Assembly: GCA_020051175.1 (NCBI GenBank)
Contig: JAGVJJ010000004.1
Span: 1-43,557, forward strand
Reading direction: 5' to 3'
Origin: Bacteroidia bacterium
Lineage (GTDB): Bacteria > Bacteroidota > Bacteroidia > 2-12-FULL-35-15
Length of the DNA: 43,557 nucleotides
A program made the position numbers and the translations under genes. Positions 43,244 to 43,557 of the stretch are shown here, one piece after another. The notes below the pieces were generated by a model. The model was not told where the DNA came from. It saw only the letters and a list, made by a program, of their open reading frames with translations, and made no database searches. Each line of letters opens with the position of its first letter. Positions within the stretch are counted from its first letter, which is position 1.

Positions 43244-43557
43244 ATGAATGAAGCCGATATCATCAAAGGTTGTTTGAAAGGCAGCCGTGAAAGCCAGAAA
43301 GCCCTCTATGAGCATTTTTATGGCGCGATGTACGGATTGTGTCTTCGGTATGCCAAGAATGCCGCAGAAGCAAAAGAAATGGTACATGAAGGGTTTTTAA
43401 ATGTGTTCAATGATTTAAAAAACCATAAGCCCAATGAGCCGCTGGATGCATGGGTTAAAAACATAATGATCCATTCCGCAATCGACTACCTTCGTAAAAA
43501 CAAGGAAAATATGATTGTAAGCACGGTTCATGCAAATAAAGTTGCAGCACCGGCACC
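43244..43557 (+). CDS. ECF RNA polymerase sigma factor, N-terminal part (cut by window end)
   Basis: ATG 43244 opens a frame to the last base, with 104 complete codons: MNEADIIKGCLKGSRESQKALYE begins sigma region 2, followed by LCLRYAKNAAEAKEMVHEGFLNVF and PLDAWVKNIMIHSAIDYLRK. Region 4 would lie beyond the window. It differs clearly from the sigma factor at 15584. The gene stands 82 bases after the M16 pair on the same strand, but the gap does not show whether they are co-transcribed. Confidence 0.9.
   Translation, partial: MNEADIIKGCLKGSRESQKALYEHFYGAMYGLCLRYAKNAAEAKEMVHEGFLNVFNDLKNHKPNEPLDAWVKNIMIHSAIDYLRKNKENMIVSTVHANKVAAPA

Overview
The window is a chromosomal stretch from a member of the Bacteroidota, probably a free-living or environmental gliding-type lineage; the species cannot be named from this sequence. 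The evidence is a large set of proteins with type IX secretion system (T9SS) C-terminal sorting domains (types A and B), a PorP/SprF-family protein and a PorE-like OmpA protein in one operon, promoter-like sites of the Bacteroidota form TTTG-N(19-21)-TAnnTTTG, and lineage-typical intergenic hairpin repeats.

Layout. 1-5206: the 3' part of a giant fibre-like protein (collagen-like Gly-X-Thr tracts, NTAxG head repeats, two S74 chaperone domains, T9SS tail). 5207-7825: minisatellite-like repeats, nadB on the minus strand, more repeats, and an Nfu-type Fe-S scaffold gene. 7981-13596: an operon of a PKD adhesin with a type B sorting domain, a SprF-like protein and a PorE-like protein. 13671-15447: RNase HI, a small lipoprotein and an atypical SDR, with inverted palindromic elements between the last two. 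15584-18882: an ECF sigma factor, a membrane protein in anti-sigma position, and two paralogous secreted proteins with VYDT repeats and a second, internal signal-peptide-like segment. 19278-21534: a gingipain-like C25 peptidase split by a one-base frameshift. 21605-23659: a SiaC-like protein and a conserved helical protein (minus strand). 24001-31807: secreted peptidoglycan amidase, GH75-type chitosanase and carboxylesterase. 31925-34060: a TPR/SpoIIE-type phosphatase. 34131-35903: a T9SS-tail remnant and a repeat protein with a T9SS tail (minus strand). 36111-39366: a clan GH-A-like glycosidase and a smaller S74/T9SS fibre protein. 39714-43161: an M16 protease pair. 43244-end: the start of another ECF sigma factor.

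How it fits together. Most of the window is surface and secreted biology: adhesins and fibres, T9SS accessory proteins, and enzymes aimed at proteins, peptidoglycan, chitosan-like glycans and esters. The C25 peptidase and amidase genes share an upstream promoter cassette, which suggests co-regulation of a degradative set. The least explained parts are the ECF-sigma/VYDT operon, the duplicated fibre protein whose predicted self-cleaving S74 domains lie upstream of its T9SS signal, and a GC-rich palindromic element that abuts three stop codons and is also inserted in frame inside a coding region.
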